A stretch of DNA of 7,687 bases from Flavobacteriaceae bacterium UBA3078 (GTDB lineage Bacteria > Bacteroidota > Bacteroidia > Flavobacteriales > Flavobacteriaceae), in assembly GCA_002366675.1 (NCBI GenBank), contig DFBO01000223.1:7787-15473 (forward strand). Direction: 5' to 3'. The notes under the pieces are model-generated. The model saw only the letters and a list, made by a program, of their open reading frames with translations, was not told the DNA's origin and made no database searches. Both the position numbers and the translations under genes were made by a program. This document shows, one piece after another, positions 1-6,792 of the stretch (positions are counted from its first letter, which is position 1; each line of letters opens with the position of its first letter).

Positions 1-1251
1 CCAAGTATGGGAGGACTAATTTCTAGATATGCCTTGAATTTTATGGAAGACCAAAATATGAATCATGAAACACGACTTTGGATTTCATTTGATGCACCAC
101 ATCTTGGAGCAAATGTCCCTATTGGGTTTCAACATCAATTCAATTTTCTTGCATTTGGCTTAGATGATTTTTGGATACTTGGAGATCAAAATGTTGAAGA
201 ATTACATCCAATTATTGATGGTATGTTAAGATCTTCGGCTGCAAGACAAATGCTGACAGATCAATTTGAACCACATATTACAGATAGCGATGGGGTTACT
301 TTTAATAGCTCATTAGCCTTACCTAGAGCACACCCTTTTAAAGCCATATTTGATGGAAGAATGAATAGTTTGACAAGTTTTGGCTTTCCTGAATTAACAA
401 GAAACGTAACCATAATAAATGGTAGTGGAAATAACAATCGCTATCCAGACAATACAGCTGGAGCCAATAATTTAAATCCAGGAAGCAGAATTTTAAATGC
501 AAATATCAATATCATGACAGGAGCAGATTTAAAAGTAGAAACTTTTTTTACTCCTGATGCAGGCACACAAATTCTTACTAGCAAAGTACATTTAGATTTC
601 GCTTGGTGGTTTCCATTAGCTAATGATAGAATAAATAATGCTGATTCTAGAGCTTACACATATACTAATGGTATTGATGCAGCATCTGGAGGTTTATTTG
701 ATATTTTAAATTTATCTGAAGGCTTAGCTACAGATGGACTAGTTGGTGAATTTTTAGGGGCTTTAAGTACAGATTATTTTAATTTCATTCCAAGTGTAAG
801 TGCTATGGCTTTCGAAATTACTAATAATGAAATCAATTGGTTTCATACGCCATCTGGTGTTACCACAGCAAGGGCTACAACAAGTGTAACTCCTTTCGAT
901 GCTTGGTATATGCCTATAGAGAACGAGCCACATGTAACTTTAACTGAAGACAATGTTGCTTTTGCTTTAAATGAAATTTTTCAAGAGACTCTTTCAGCAG
1001 ATTCTAATTTAGAAAATAGCATCAAATTAAAACGAAATCCAATTACAGATAATTTAACAATTCTTAGTTCCAAAATTATTGAAAACGCTAAAATTTCCAT
1101 TTTAGATATTACTGGGAAAATTGTTTATAACCATACTATCACTTTAAACAATAGTACAAGAATTCCATTGTTACTTGCGTCTGGTTTATATGTATTAGAA
1201 GTAGAAACTCAAAATAATTATAAATTTAAAACTAAATTGGTAATCAAATAG
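1..1251 (+). CDS. T9SS-sorted alpha/beta hydrolase (lipase/esterase-like), 5' partial
   Basis: The reading frame is already open at base 1, so the N-terminus, with the expected signal peptide and first half of the hydrolase fold, lies outside the window. The first codons read P-S-M-G-G-L-I-S-R-Y-A-L, the nucleophile elbow (xSMGG) of lipase-like hydrolases, so the ATG at base 7 is internal and not the start. Counting from that ATG, D29-A-P-H-L-G-A resembles the segment after the nucleophile strand in PGAP1-like lipases. H309 in N-E-P-H-V-T-L-T is the best candidate for the catalytic histidine, and the acid is not assigned. Residues about 336-414 form a T9SS type A C-terminal sorting domain (RNPITDNL in place of the usual YPNP motif, then S-I-L-D-I-T-G-K-I-V, then an A-S-G-L-Y-V-L-E-V strand). 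The protein is therefore expected to be exported and displayed on or released from the surface. The substrate is unknown. The visible part contains no cysteine, unlike its neighbours. It converges on the Omp28 lipoprotein gene and shares a terminator with it. Confidence 0.85.
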   Translation, partial: PSMGGLISRYALNFMEDQNMNHETRLWISFDAPHLGANVPIGFQHQFNFLAFGLDDFWILGDQNVEELHPIIDGMLRSSAARQMLTDQFEPHITDSDGVTFNSSLALPRAHPFKAIFDGRMNSLTSFGFPELTRNVTIINGSGNNNRYPDNTAGANNLNPGSRILNANINIMTGADLKVETFFTPDAGTQILTSKVHLDFAWWFPLANDRINNADSRAYTYTNGIDAASGGLFDILNLSEGLATDGLVGEFLGALSTDYFNFIPSVSAMAFEITNNEINWFHTPSGVTTARATTSVTPFDAWYMPIENEPHVTLTEDNVAFALNEIFQETLSADSNLENSIKLKRNPITDNLTILSSKIIENAKISILDITGKIVYNHTITLNNSTRIPLLLASGLYVLEVETQNNYKFKTKLVIK

Positions 1252-1266
1252 AAACTTTGTTAAAAT

Positions 1267-1301
1267 AAAAAAAGCTACTCTAAATTAGAGTAGCTTTTTT
1301 T
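1267..1301. terminator. Bidirectional intrinsic terminator between convergent genes
   Basis: This is a perfect 35-nt palindrome centred on base 1284. Seven A residues (1267-1273) lead into a stem AGCTACTCT paired with AGAGTAGCT (1274-1282 with 1286-1294), followed by seven T residues (1295-1301). Either strand gives a hairpin followed by a U-tract. It lies 15 nt after the hydrolase stop and 17 nt beyond the stop of the minus-strand lipoprotein gene, so it can end both transcripts. Confidence 0.92.
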
Positions 1302-1318
1302 ATTTATTACAATATCAA

Positions 1319-2374
1319 TTACTCGTATGACTTATCTTCTTCTAAATCTGCAACCTGAGCATTTTTGGCATTATTGTTTTCGTCAACAATCATAGCTACA
1401 ATACTTAAATTAGCTGTATTATATTCAGAAGGGATAGAAATAGAATAAGATGTAATATACTCAGTCAATGCTTCAGTATTAGGAATTGGATCTCCCAAAA
1501 CATCAGACAAGGAGTTTCTTAAAACATCATTATGTACAAAATTTGGTATTGGATCACCTAATTGGTAAAATGGACTTGTATTATCATCATTGTAATAATT
1601 TACTTGATCGTTAATAATACCATCTTCTAGTAAATAAACAACTAATTTATCTCCTTGCGAAGAACCGTTTTCATAAACCACATTCAATTGAACTAGTAAA
1701 TCACTTCCTGTTAATTGAGAATATATAGCAATAGCTAAATTCGTATCTAAACCTGCAATGCTTGTTATATCACTATTTGCATGAGGTAGTGCCCAGTCTG
1801 TGGTTCTATTAATTCTTGCAGCAGGAAGGCCTTCTACATTAAAAGCACCTTTTAATAATTCAATTTGGTCAAAATGCATTGGATCTGGAAAACTATTAGC
1901 AGTTTCATGAATAGCTACAACTGCAATATCATGAGTTTCCGTTTCTAAAGACTGAATAGCTCCTGCCACTCTTGGGCAAAAACCACACCATGTTCCAGTA
2001 TAGTCTTCAACTACAATTTTACGTTTAGGAATAATTACACGAAAAGGTTCCGTATTTGTTGTAATTTCGACACCATCCTCTGTATAAACACCATACACCT
2101 CAAATTCTCCAATTGTTGAAGACATAAATGAAGTTCCATCAATAAGCTCTCCATCAACATAGAACATTGCTGTAGAGGTTACATCTTCTCCTTGTTCATT
2201 AATAATTTTAAAAGGAATCTCTTGATTTACTAAAGAAGCTTCTCTAACTATTTCATCTACTGTTATTTGAGCCGTAGGACCAGTTAAAGGAACATTATCT
2301 TCAGTCTTGCTACATGAGACAGCAATTAAAAAAACTAGTAATAAAAATAACTTTGGCAACTTTTTTGCATTCAT
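1319..2374 (-). CDS. Omp28-family lipoprotein with thioredoxin-like CGFC site
   Basis: This is a 351-residue lipoprotein. An upstream in-frame ATG at 2422 would add 16 polar residues ahead of the signal peptide and run through the likely promoter, so I start at the ATG at 2374, which directly opens a lysine-rich n-region, a hydrophobic core and the lipobox A-V-S-C21. Residues S-K-T-E-D after the lipid cysteine include an acidic pair, as in Bacteroidetes surface-export signals. Residues about 30-115 look like an Ig-like beta domain. A thioredoxin-like domain follows, with V-E-D-Y-T-G-T-W-C130-G-F-C133-P-R and a cis-proline-type loop G-L-P184-A-A-R-I-N-R. Residues about 200-350 form a beta-rich Omp28 C-terminal region containing D-Q-V-N-Y-Y and G-D-P-I-P. 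The mature protein has no cysteines besides the lipid-modified one and the CXXC pair. The family is named after the Porphyromonas gingivalis 28-kDa outer-membrane protein. Thiol-disulfide exchange is inferred from the CXXC and is not established. It is divergent from the TlpA-like gene, and a second Omp28 gene lies downstream of that operon. Confidence 0.88.
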   Translation of the reverse strand: MNAKKLPKLFLLLVFLIAVSCSKTEDNVPLTGPTAQITVDEIVREASLVNQEIPFKIINEQGEDVTSTAMFYVDGELIDGTSFMSSTIGEFEVYGVYTEDGVEITTNTEPFRVIIPKRKIVVEDYTGTWCGFCPRVAGAIQSLETETHDIAVVAIHETANSFPDPMHFDQIELLKGAFNVEGLPAARINRTTDWALPHANSDITSIAGLDTNLAIAIYSQLTGSDLLVQLNVVYENGSSQGDKLVVYLLEDGIINDQVNYYNDDNTSPFYQLGDPIPNFVHNDVLRNSLSDVLGDPIPNTEALTEYITSYSISIPSEYNTANLSIVAMIVDENNNAKNAQVADLEEDKSYE

Positions 2375-2393
2375 AGTAATATGTTTTTTTTTG

Positions 2394-2426
2394 CTAAAGT
2401 AATTATTTTTTATATATATCATTCAA
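2394..2426 (-). promoter_or_regulatory. Candidate promoter for the Omp28 lipoprotein gene
   Basis: On the minus strand, TACTTTAG (complement of 2394-2401) matches five of the six fixed bases of the Bacteroidetes -7 element TAnnTTTG. A TTG (complement of 2424-2426) stands 22 nt upstream as a possible -33 element. The resulting leader would be about 15 nt. This is a weak call because the whole region is A/T-rich. Confidence 0.35.
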
Positions 2427-2441
2427 TTGCAAAAAAACAAG

Positions 2442-2449
2442 TAATATTG
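2442..2449 (+). promoter_or_regulatory. Candidate -7 element for the TlpA/barrel operon
   Basis: TAATATTG matches five of the six fixed bases of the TAnnTTTG element and lies 21 nt before the ATG at 2471, giving a short leader. The nearest upstream TTG (2427-2429) is only 12 nt away, closer than the usual spacing of about 20 nt, so no convincing -33 element is seen. The two divergent genes share just 96 bp (2375-2470), so one regulator bound here could affect both. Confidence 0.28.
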
Positions 2450-2470
2450 TGTTAATTAATTTAAATATTT

Positions 2471-2956
2471 ATGAAAAATTTATTTTTGGCGTTATGCCTT
2501 CTCCTTATTAGTATGCCTTCTTTCGCTCAAGACGAACTTCCTAATGTAGATTTAAAGACGATGGAAGGCAAAAATGTTGTATTAAAAGAAGCCACCAATA
2601 AAGAAGGAATTACAGTTATTTCTCTTTGGGCTACATGGTGTGTGCCTTGTTTAAAAGAATTAGATGCTATAAACGAAATATATTTTGAATGGCAAGAAGA
2701 GGTTAATGTTGAACTTATTGCTGTGTCTGTTGACGATAGTAGAACTGTTAAACGTGTGAAATCTTTAGTAAACGGCAAAGACTGGGATTTCTCAGTATTA
2801 TTAGACACCAACAACGATCTTAAAAGAGCATTAAATGCATCAACAATCCCTTTAACTATTTTAGTAAAAGATAATAAAATTGTTTTTAAACACTCTGGAT
2901 ATAATCCTGGTTCTGAGTTAGAACTTTTCGAAAAGATTATGGAATTATCAAAATAG
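2471..2956 (+). CDS. TlpA-like secreted thioredoxin-fold protein
   Basis: This 161-residue protein has a Sec signal peptide (lysine at 2, hydrophobic core, P-S-F-A19|Q20), so it should be periplasmic. It is a single thioredoxin-like domain of the TlpA/ResA group. An N-terminal strand block D-E-L-P-N-V-D-L is followed by the active site S-L-W-A-T-W-C57-V-P-C60-L-K-E-L and the cis-proline loop S-T-I-P127-L-T. The W-C-x-P-C site is typical of reducing TlpA-type thiol-disulfide oxidoreductases. C9 lies in the signal peptide, so the mature protein carries only the active-site pair. There is no lipobox or transmembrane anchor, and no CcdA/DsbD-type electron donor is in the window. The ATG at 2471 has no Shine-Dalgarno sequence, as is usual in this phylum. 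The barrel gene follows after 40 nt with no terminator, so the two are probably cotranscribed. A role in reducing the neighbouring CXXC or CX4C proteins is inference. Confidence 0.9.
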   Translation: MKNLFLALCLLLISMPSFAQDELPNVDLKTMEGKNVVLKEATNKEGITVISLWATWCVPCLKELDAINEIYFEWQEEVNVELIAVSVDDSRTVKRVKSLVNGKDWDFSVLLDTNNDLKRALNASTIPLTILVKDNKIVFKHSGYNPGSELELFEKIMELSK

Positions 2957-2996
2957 CACACCAACTGCCAATTAAAAACCAATACATCAACCAATA

Positions 2997-4646
2997 ATGA
3001 AAAAGTTACTTTTTGGAGCAATTGTTTTATTTAATACTTGCTTAATTAATGCACAAGAAAACGGGAATTTTTATGGAGGCTTAGAATCTAATTCTCAATG
3101 GTACCAAACAGATGAAGGCATAAACTTTATAGCACCTGAAGATCAATTTAGAGCAAACAATTATGTGACTTTAAATTATAATCTAGGGAAATTTACTGCT
3201 GGATTACAATACGAATCTTATCTTCCTTCTGCTTTATTAGGTTACGCACCTGTTTACGATGGTGGAAATGACGTTGCTACTTACTACTTAAATTATAAAG
3301 ACAATAGTTTAGATATTACTGGTGGTTATTTCTACGAACAATTTGGGAGTGGATTAATCTTACGTTCATGGGAAGACCGTCAATTAGGAATAAATAATGC
3401 CTTTAAAGGAGTTAATATTAAATTTAAAGCTACAGAATACTTAGACTTTAAAGCTGTTTTTGGTAGACAAAGAAATGGATTTGAAGAATCTAGTGGTACA
3501 ATTCAAGGGCTTGATGCAGATTTAAGTGTTAGCAATGCATTAAATATTGATAATGTAGACATTCAAATGGGGCTTAGCTATGTTGCAAGAAATCAAGACA
3601 CAGAGGGGAATCAAGCACTTCCTAGCACTGTAGGAGCTTATGGTGGACGTTTAGATTTAATATTTAATGATTTTTATGTTGGCGCTGAAGCCATATTAAA
3701 AGATCCAGACGCAATTGTAATTGAAGGACAATTAGCTTCTAACAAACTATATGATGGTACTGCTTTATTAGTTAATGCTGGATATGCAACAAAGGGTCTT
3801 GGTATAAATGCGTCCTTTAGAAGATTAGAGAATTTTAGTTTTTATTCAGATCGTTTTGCCGAAGGAAACATATACAACCAAGAAGTAATAAATTATGTAC
3901 CTGCTTTGACGAAGCAACAAGATTATATGCTAACCAATATTTATGTGTATAATGCTCAATCTAGACTTATAATTGAGACTTACGACCAACGTGCTGGTGA
4001 AGTTGGTGCACAATTTGACTTGTATTATTCTTTTAAAAAAGGAACTAGTTTGGGAGGAAAATATGGCACAAAATTGGCATTTAATTTTTCTTATTGGGGT
4101 GGTTTAGATGCTGAATACAATATTGAAAACAAATGGTATGAAGCAAAATTCATAGGCTCTGGACCTCAACTTTTCAGGGATGTAAATCTTGAAATTAAAA
4201 AAACTTGGTCTAAAAAATGGAGTTCTGTCTTTACTTACCAAAATGTTCTTATCGACAAAGGTGTAGTTCAAGGGGGCTCTTTTGGCAAAAATACTATTTA
4301 TGCCAATATTGGTGTTATTGAAGCTACTCGTAAATTCAACAAAGGAAAATCTGCACGTTTTGTTGCTCAGCATTTGTGGACAGACCAAGATAGAAAGAAT
4401 TGGGTTGCAGGTGTGTTTGAATATAATTTTTCAAGTAAATTAGCCTTATATGTAGCAGATAACTGGAATTATGGGGGACTTGACGAAATACATTATTACA
4501 GTGTTGGAGGTAGTTATAGCAAGGGAAATGCTAGATTAGGATTAAATTATGGTAGACAAAGAGGAGGACTTATCTGCATAGGTGGTGTTTGTCGTTTTGT
4601 TCCAGAAAACACAGGTTTAAGTGCTAACCTAACCATTACTTTCTAA
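2997..4646 (+). CDS. Outer-membrane beta-barrel protein, DUF6029-like
   Basis: This 549-residue protein has a signal peptide (MKKLLFGAIV..., I-N-A19|Q20) and then almost continuous alternating hydrophobic/aromatic beta strands ending in L-T-I-T-F549. A terminal Phe is the usual signature of barrels inserted by the BAM machinery. I recognise it from memory as resembling the flavobacterial DUF6029 family. A conserved-looking block E-Q-F-G-S-G-L-I-L-R-S-W-E-D-R at about 114-128 fits that. No plug, TonB box or enzyme motif is seen, so its function (pore, scaffold or surface receptor) is unknown. The only cysteines of the mature protein are C527 and C532 (CIGGVC), in the turn before the last strand, predicted to be an extracellular loop. 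C15 is in the signal peptide. It lies 40 nt after the TlpA-like gene and before a strong terminator, so it is the last gene of that operon. The DUF number is from recognition and needs an HMM search. Confidence 0.8.
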   Translation: MKKLLFGAIVLFNTCLINAQENGNFYGGLESNSQWYQTDEGINFIAPEDQFRANNYVTLNYNLGKFTAGLQYESYLPSALLGYAPVYDGGNDVATYYLNYKDNSLDITGGYFYEQFGSGLILRSWEDRQLGINNAFKGVNIKFKATEYLDFKAVFGRQRNGFEESSGTIQGLDADLSVSNALNIDNVDIQMGLSYVARNQDTEGNQALPSTVGAYGGRLDLIFNDFYVGAEAILKDPDAIVIEGQLASNKLYDGTALLVNAGYATKGLGINASFRRLENFSFYSDRFAEGNIYNQEVINYVPALTKQQDYMLTNIYVYNAQSRLIIETYDQRAGEVGAQFDLYYSFKKGTSLGGKYGTKLAFNFSYWGGLDAEYNIENKWYEAKFIGSGPQLFRDVNLEIKKTWSKKWSSVFTYQNVLIDKGVVQGGSFGKNTIYANIGVIEATRKFNKGKSARFVAQHLWTDQDRKNWVAGVFEYNFSSKLALYVADNWNYGGLDEIHYYSVGGSYSKGNARLGLNYGRQRGGLICIGGVCRFVPENTGLSANLTITF

Positions 4647-4667
4647 AAGAAATATTATATCAATCAC

Positions 4668-4703
4668 AAAAACAGTATTTTATTTTAGAATACTGTTTTT
4701 TTT
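4668..4703 (+). terminator. Intrinsic terminator of the TlpA/barrel operon
   Basis: The arms AAAACAGTATT (4669-4679) and AATACTGTTTT (4689-4699) pair perfectly over a 9-nt loop, and a run of eight T (4696-4703) follows. It starts 21 nt after the barrel stop codon and separates this operon from the next gene. Confidence 0.9.
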
Positions 4704-4726
4704 AACATATATATTAAAGAATATGC

Positions 4727-4734
4727 TATATTTG
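4727..4734 (+). promoter_or_regulatory. Bacteroidetes -7 promoter element before the T9SS Omp28 gene
   Basis: TATATTTG is a perfect match to TAnnTTTG and lies 40 nt upstream of the ATG at 4775. No TTG is seen about 20 nt upstream, where the T-tract of the preceding terminator falls. The terminator upstream supports an independent promoter here. Confidence 0.55.
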
Positions 4735-4746
4735 GTATCCTTAAAA

Positions 4747-4762
4747 TTAATTCAAGAATTAA
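4747..4762. repeat. Short palindrome in the leader of the T9SS Omp28 gene
   Basis: TTAATTC and GAATTAA form perfect 7-nt inverted arms around AA, just downstream of the expected transcription start and 12 nt before the ATG. It could be an operator half-site pair or a weak RNA hairpin, but palindromes this short are common by chance in A/T-rich DNA. Confidence 0.4.
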
Positions 4763-4774
4763 AACTTCACAAAA

Positions 4775-6706
4775 ATGATTAAAAAAATTACTTTTCTACT
4801 AACGCTTTGCTTTGCTTGTACGCAATTCGCAACAGCGCAAACAATAATTGAAGAAGGCTTCGAAGGAGCCACATTCCCTCCAACAGGTTGGACTTCATTT
4901 ATTGGCACAAATGGCCTAGGAACTCAATACAATTGGGTGCAATCAACTGCTCCAAACACTGGAACTTATGGAGCTGGAAATCGCTATGAAAACGTAACTG
5001 GAGGTATTGCTGAAGATTGGTTAGTAACCAGTCAAATAGACTTAACAAGTGCTACAGATGCAGAATTACGCTTTTATTCAGGACAAACTTATGGCACAGA
5101 TTATGGTTCAAATTACGAGATAAAAGTTTCTACTAATTCTCAAACTACTCATGCTGACTTTAATACTGTTGCTAGTTATAACGAAAATAATGTTGGCCCA
5201 GATGGTGGCTTAGAACTTAAAACAGTTGATTTATCTGCATACGATGGGATGATGATTTATATTGCTTTTGTTCACCTTAATGATGATGGTGACAACTGGT
5301 TAATTGATGATATTGAGGTAAGATCCCCTTTAGCTTTAGATGCCAAAGCAGATGAGGTTAGTTTAAATAGATATTCGCTTATTTCTACTGACAACCAACT
5401 TTCAGTAAAAGTATTTAATAACGGTCTTGCTACAATTACCTCTCTAGATATTTCTTGGAATGATGGTACAAATACATATACTGAAAATTTTACTGTAAAT
5501 ATAGCTGCTGGACAGTCACAAACAGTTAATCATCCAACACCAGTAAACTATGGTACAGTAGATGAAAAAAATATTGCCGTAACTATTACAAGTGTTAATG
5601 GTGGTGCAGATGGAGATAGTACAAATAACGATCTAGAAGCAAAATTCAATACATTATCTCAATCTGGAACAAAAATCGTTTTAATTGAAGAAGCTACTGG
5701 AACTTGGTGTGGATGGTGCCCAAGAGGCGCTGTTGGCATGGACTATATGGCAGCTAACTATCATGATACAACTGCTCTTGTAGCAGTTCACAACGCAGAC
5801 CCAATGGAAGTTACAGAATATGACAATGGAATTGGACAGTATATTGGTGGATACCCAAGTGGAGTTGTAGATCGTAATATAGGAGATGTTGACCCTTCTT
5901 CTTCTTCTTTACAAGCAGTTTATAATTCTCAAATTAATAAAATTGTGCCTGTAGATTTATCTATAAGTGCAACTCAAGCAGGAAATGATTTAACCATTTC
6001 TACAGAAGCAACTTTTTATTCTAATTTCAATTCTGCTGACACTAATTACAGATTTGGAGTTATTATTACAGAAGATGGTGTTACTGGAACAGGAGATGGA
6101 ACAAATAATAATAATCAAGATTATGATCAAGTTAACTATTATTCTGGTGGAGGTAATGGCCCTATGGGAGGATATGAAGGTTATGGAAACCCCGTGCCTG
6201 CAACAGATATGGTATACGACCATGTTGGACGAGCTCTATTAGGTGGATTTAACGGTGAGGCTGGATCAATACCTGCTGTAATTACTGATGGTGAAACTGT
6301 GTCTTATGAATTTAATTATACTATTCCAGCGTCAAGCGATGCAGCAAACATGTATATTGTTGCTGTATTAATTGACCAAGATAATGGAAGCGTTGTTGGA
6401 GCATTACAAAGATCGGTTACTGAATCTTTAAGTATAGAAGAGGAATCAGCATTAGTTTCTGATGTTAAAATTTACCCTAACCCTGTTCAAGACAACTTAA
6501 ACATTTCTTTTGAAGCTGTTAATGGAAACTACAATGTTTCTGTAACAGATATGTTAGGCAGAACCATGTTAAGTCAAACTTATAAAGACTTATTTGGTAT
6601 TCAAAATTTACAATTACCAGTTTCTAAATTAAGTAATGGTCATTATATAGTTAACATTACAAGTGGCAACACATCTTTTAGTAAACAGTTTATAGTAAAT
6701 AAGTAA
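4775..6706 (+). CDS. T9SS-sorted Omp28-family protein with jelly-roll adhesin domain and CGWC site
   Basis: This is a 643-residue modular surface protein. It has a signal peptide (F-A-T-A21|Q22). Residues 24-182 form a cleaved-adhesin/choice-of-anchor-J-like jelly roll (E-E-G-F-E-G-A-T-F-P-P-T-G-W, D-W-L-V-T-S-Q-I-D-L, L-I-D-D-I-E-V). Residues about 186-290 look like an Ig/CARDB-like beta domain. Residues 300-550 form the Omp28 region: E-E-A-T-G-T-W-C312-G-W-C315-P-R, a cis-proline-type loop G-G-Y-P361-S-G-V-V-D-R, then D-Q-V-N-Y-Y and G-N-P-V-P. Residues 565-643 are a T9SS type A sorting domain (Y-P-N-P, T-D-M-L-G-R-T, L-S-N-G-H-Y-I-V-N-I). The mature protein has only the two CXXC cysteines. 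It is therefore predicted to be a surface-displayed thioredoxin-fold protein with a binding domain, perhaps for glycans or proteins. It is a paralogue of the minus-strand Omp28 lipoprotein but delivered by a different route. It has its own promoter and terminator. An oxidoreductase role is inferred. Confidence 0.9.
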   Translation: MIKKITFLLTLCFACTQFATAQTIIEEGFEGATFPPTGWTSFIGTNGLGTQYNWVQSTAPNTGTYGAGNRYENVTGGIAEDWLVTSQIDLTSATDAELRFYSGQTYGTDYGSNYEIKVSTNSQTTHADFNTVASYNENNVGPDGGLELKTVDLSAYDGMMIYIAFVHLNDDGDNWLIDDIEVRSPLALDAKADEVSLNRYSLISTDNQLSVKVFNNGLATITSLDISWNDGTNTYTENFTVNIAAGQSQTVNHPTPVNYGTVDEKNIAVTITSVNGGADGDSTNNDLEAKFNTLSQSGTKIVLIEEATGTWCGWCPRGAVGMDYMAANYHDTTALVAVHNADPMEVTEYDNGIGQYIGGYPSGVVDRNIGDVDPSSSSLQAVYNSQINKIVPVDLSISATQAGNDLTISTEATFYSNFNSADTNYRFGVIITEDGVTGTGDGTNNNNQDYDQVNYYSGGGNGPMGGYEGYGNPVPATDMVYDHVGRALLGGFNGEAGSIPAVITDGETVSYEFNYTIPASSDAANMYIVAVLIDQDNGSVVGALQRSVTESLSIEEESALVSDVKIYPNPVQDNLNISFEAVNGNYNVSVTDMLGRTMLSQTYKDLFGIQNLQLPVSKLSNGHYIVNITSGNTSFSKQFIVNK

Positions 6707-6728
6707 TATTTATCTTATATATATTCTT

Positions 6729-6762
6729 AAAAGGGAAGTAATTTTATCACTTCCCTTTTTTT
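6729..6762 (+). terminator. Intrinsic terminator after the T9SS Omp28 gene
   Basis: AAAAGGGAAGT (6729-6739) pairs perfectly with ACTTCCCTTTT (6749-6759) over a 9-nt loop, and the T run continues to 6762. It begins 22 nt after the stop codon. Confidence 0.92.
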
Positions 6763-6776
6763 ATTTATAAAAATCT

Positions 6777-6784
6777 TATCTTTG
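6777..6784 (+). promoter_or_regulatory. Bacteroidetes -7 promoter element before the 243-residue T9SS gene
   Basis: TATCTTTG is a perfect match to TAnnTTTG, placed just after the upstream terminator. The transcription start would fall at about 6788-6792, giving a leader of about 60 nt. No -33 TTG is visible; that region is the terminator T-tract. Confidence 0.6.
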
Positions 6785-6792
6785 TTAAAATC

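Noticed and set aside
2375..2422. Upstream in-frame ATG at 2422 extending the Omp28 lipoprotein by 16 residues
   Set aside because: It would put a polar, lysine-rich stretch before a complete lipoprotein signal peptide and would cover the candidate promoter; the ATG at 2374 gives a normal lipoprotein start.
2527..3021. Minus-strand open frame of 164 codons
   Set aside because: It lies opposite the TlpA-like gene, whose signal peptide and WCVPC site are clear, and its translation shows no domain or plausible leader.
4104..4388. Minus-strand open frame of 94 codons
   Set aside because: It is inside the barrel gene on the opposite strand, with no recognisable motif or promoter.
5895..5909. CTT repeated five times, considered as a phase-variable repeat
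   Set aside because: It is a trinucleotide repeat in a coding region (Ser run), so slippage would keep the frame; five units is also short.
5990..6242. Short open frames on both strands inside the T9SS Omp28 gene
   Set aside because: They give low-complexity, isoleucine-rich translations that mirror the repetitive Asn/Gly-rich coding sequence.
6440..6460. Possible translation or frame break between the Omp28 and sorting domains
   Set aside because: The frame is continuous through a normal acidic linker (I-E-E-E-S) into the sorting domain.
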